Source: Candidatus Heimdallarchaeota archaeon
Lineage (GTDB): Archaea > Asgardarchaeota > Heimdallarchaeia > Heimdallarchaeales > Heimdallarchaeaceae
Assembly (NCBI GenBank): GCA_016839875.1
Contig: JAEOTK010000344.1
Span: 1-13,309, forward strand
Direction of reading: 5' to 3'
Length of the DNA: 13,309 nt
Every line of letters starts with the position of its first letter. Position 1 is the first letter of the stretch. Of the stretch, positions 13,275 to 13,309 are shown one piece after another. Both the position numbers and the translations under genes were made by a program. Below the pieces are notes generated by a model, which was not told where the DNA came from, did not search any database, and was given only the letters and a program-made list of their open reading frames with translations.

Positions 13275-13309
13275 ATGAGTAGAAGAATCTTAATGAGAGG
13301 GAACAAATC
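13275..13309 (+). CDS. 5' end of a gene, possibly 2-oxoacid:ferredoxin oxidoreductase alpha subunit
   Basis: The frame from ATG is open to the end of the window and encodes MSRRILMRGNK. Two TATA-like boxes precede it at suitable distances, so a real gene start is likely. The string ILMRGN resembles the extreme N-terminus of the alpha subunit of archaeal 2-oxoacid (2-oxoglutarate or branched-chain) ferredoxin oxidoreductases, which often begin with a basic residue run and ILMKGNEA. Eleven residues are too few to prove this, and the residue after GN differs from the usual Glu. Confidence 0.35.
   Translation, partial: MSRRILMRGNK

Noticed and set aside
1..13309. CRISPR array, tRNA, rRNA, insertion sequence or defence island
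   Set aside because: No regularly spaced repeats, cloverleaf-like segments, transposase motifs, terminal inverted repeats or defence gene cluster were seen.

Overview
The window looks like chromosomal DNA from a low-GC (roughly one third G+C) archaeon. The main evidence is the promoters. At least eight of the fifteen genes that start inside the window have an archaeal TATA-like box whose centre lies 25-30 bases before the start codon, so their transcripts would begin at or within a few bases of the start codon (leaderless mRNA). GTG and TTG starts are common, and T-rich tracts follow several stop codons. The gene mix (bacterial-type DinG-like helicase, DUF3795, DinB, DUF998, large proteins without an obvious family) fits an Asgard-type (Promethearchaeota) or other mesophilic archaeal genome. 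No marker gene is present, so this placement is inference.

Layout. 1-672 is the C-terminal part of a DinG/XPD-type superfamily 2 helicase. It is followed by an unrecognised 155-residue protein (719-1186), which converges on an FMN split-barrel (pyridoxamine-phosphate-oxidase-like) gene at 1195-1683. Upstream on the same minus strand is an ArsR-type regulator with a GyrI-like ligand-binding domain (1772-2689), which ends in a hairpin and T-tract terminator. The regulator is divergent from a GH63/trehalase-like glycoside hydrolase (2827-4077). Their shared 137-bp intergenic region carries two sets of short direct repeats, one of them with an 11-bp period directly upstream of the hydrolase promoter. 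This is the best candidate for a regulator-target pair here.

4136-7449 is a plus-strand run of single-gene units: an amidohydrolase_2 family metal hydrolase, a DinB-like protein, a two-domain GNAT acetyltransferase and a cytoplasmic NodB-type deacetylase. The first three have their own promoters. 7472-9285 holds two minus-strand genes: a Cys-rich DUF3795 protein with an unrecognised C-terminal domain, and an acetoacetate-decarboxylase-like protein that keeps the Schiff-base lysine position. 9512-9952 is a four-helix membrane protein that converges on a large membrane protein with a helix at each end (9974-11296). 11403-12164 is a membrane-anchored UlaG-like metallo-beta-lactamase-fold hydrolase, divergent from a DUF998-like membrane protein (12286-13002). 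The last 35 bases look like the first codons of another gene, possibly a 2-oxoacid:ferredoxin oxidoreductase alpha subunit.

Most genes appear to be transcribed singly, so the window is a set of independent housekeeping and accessory enzymes rather than one operon. I see no CRISPR array, tRNA, rRNA, insertion sequence or obvious defence island. The less ordinary items are the regulator/hydrolase pair with its repeats, the double-anchored protein at 9974-11296, the DUF3795 fusion, and the decarboxylase homologue with one lysine of the active-site pair replaced.
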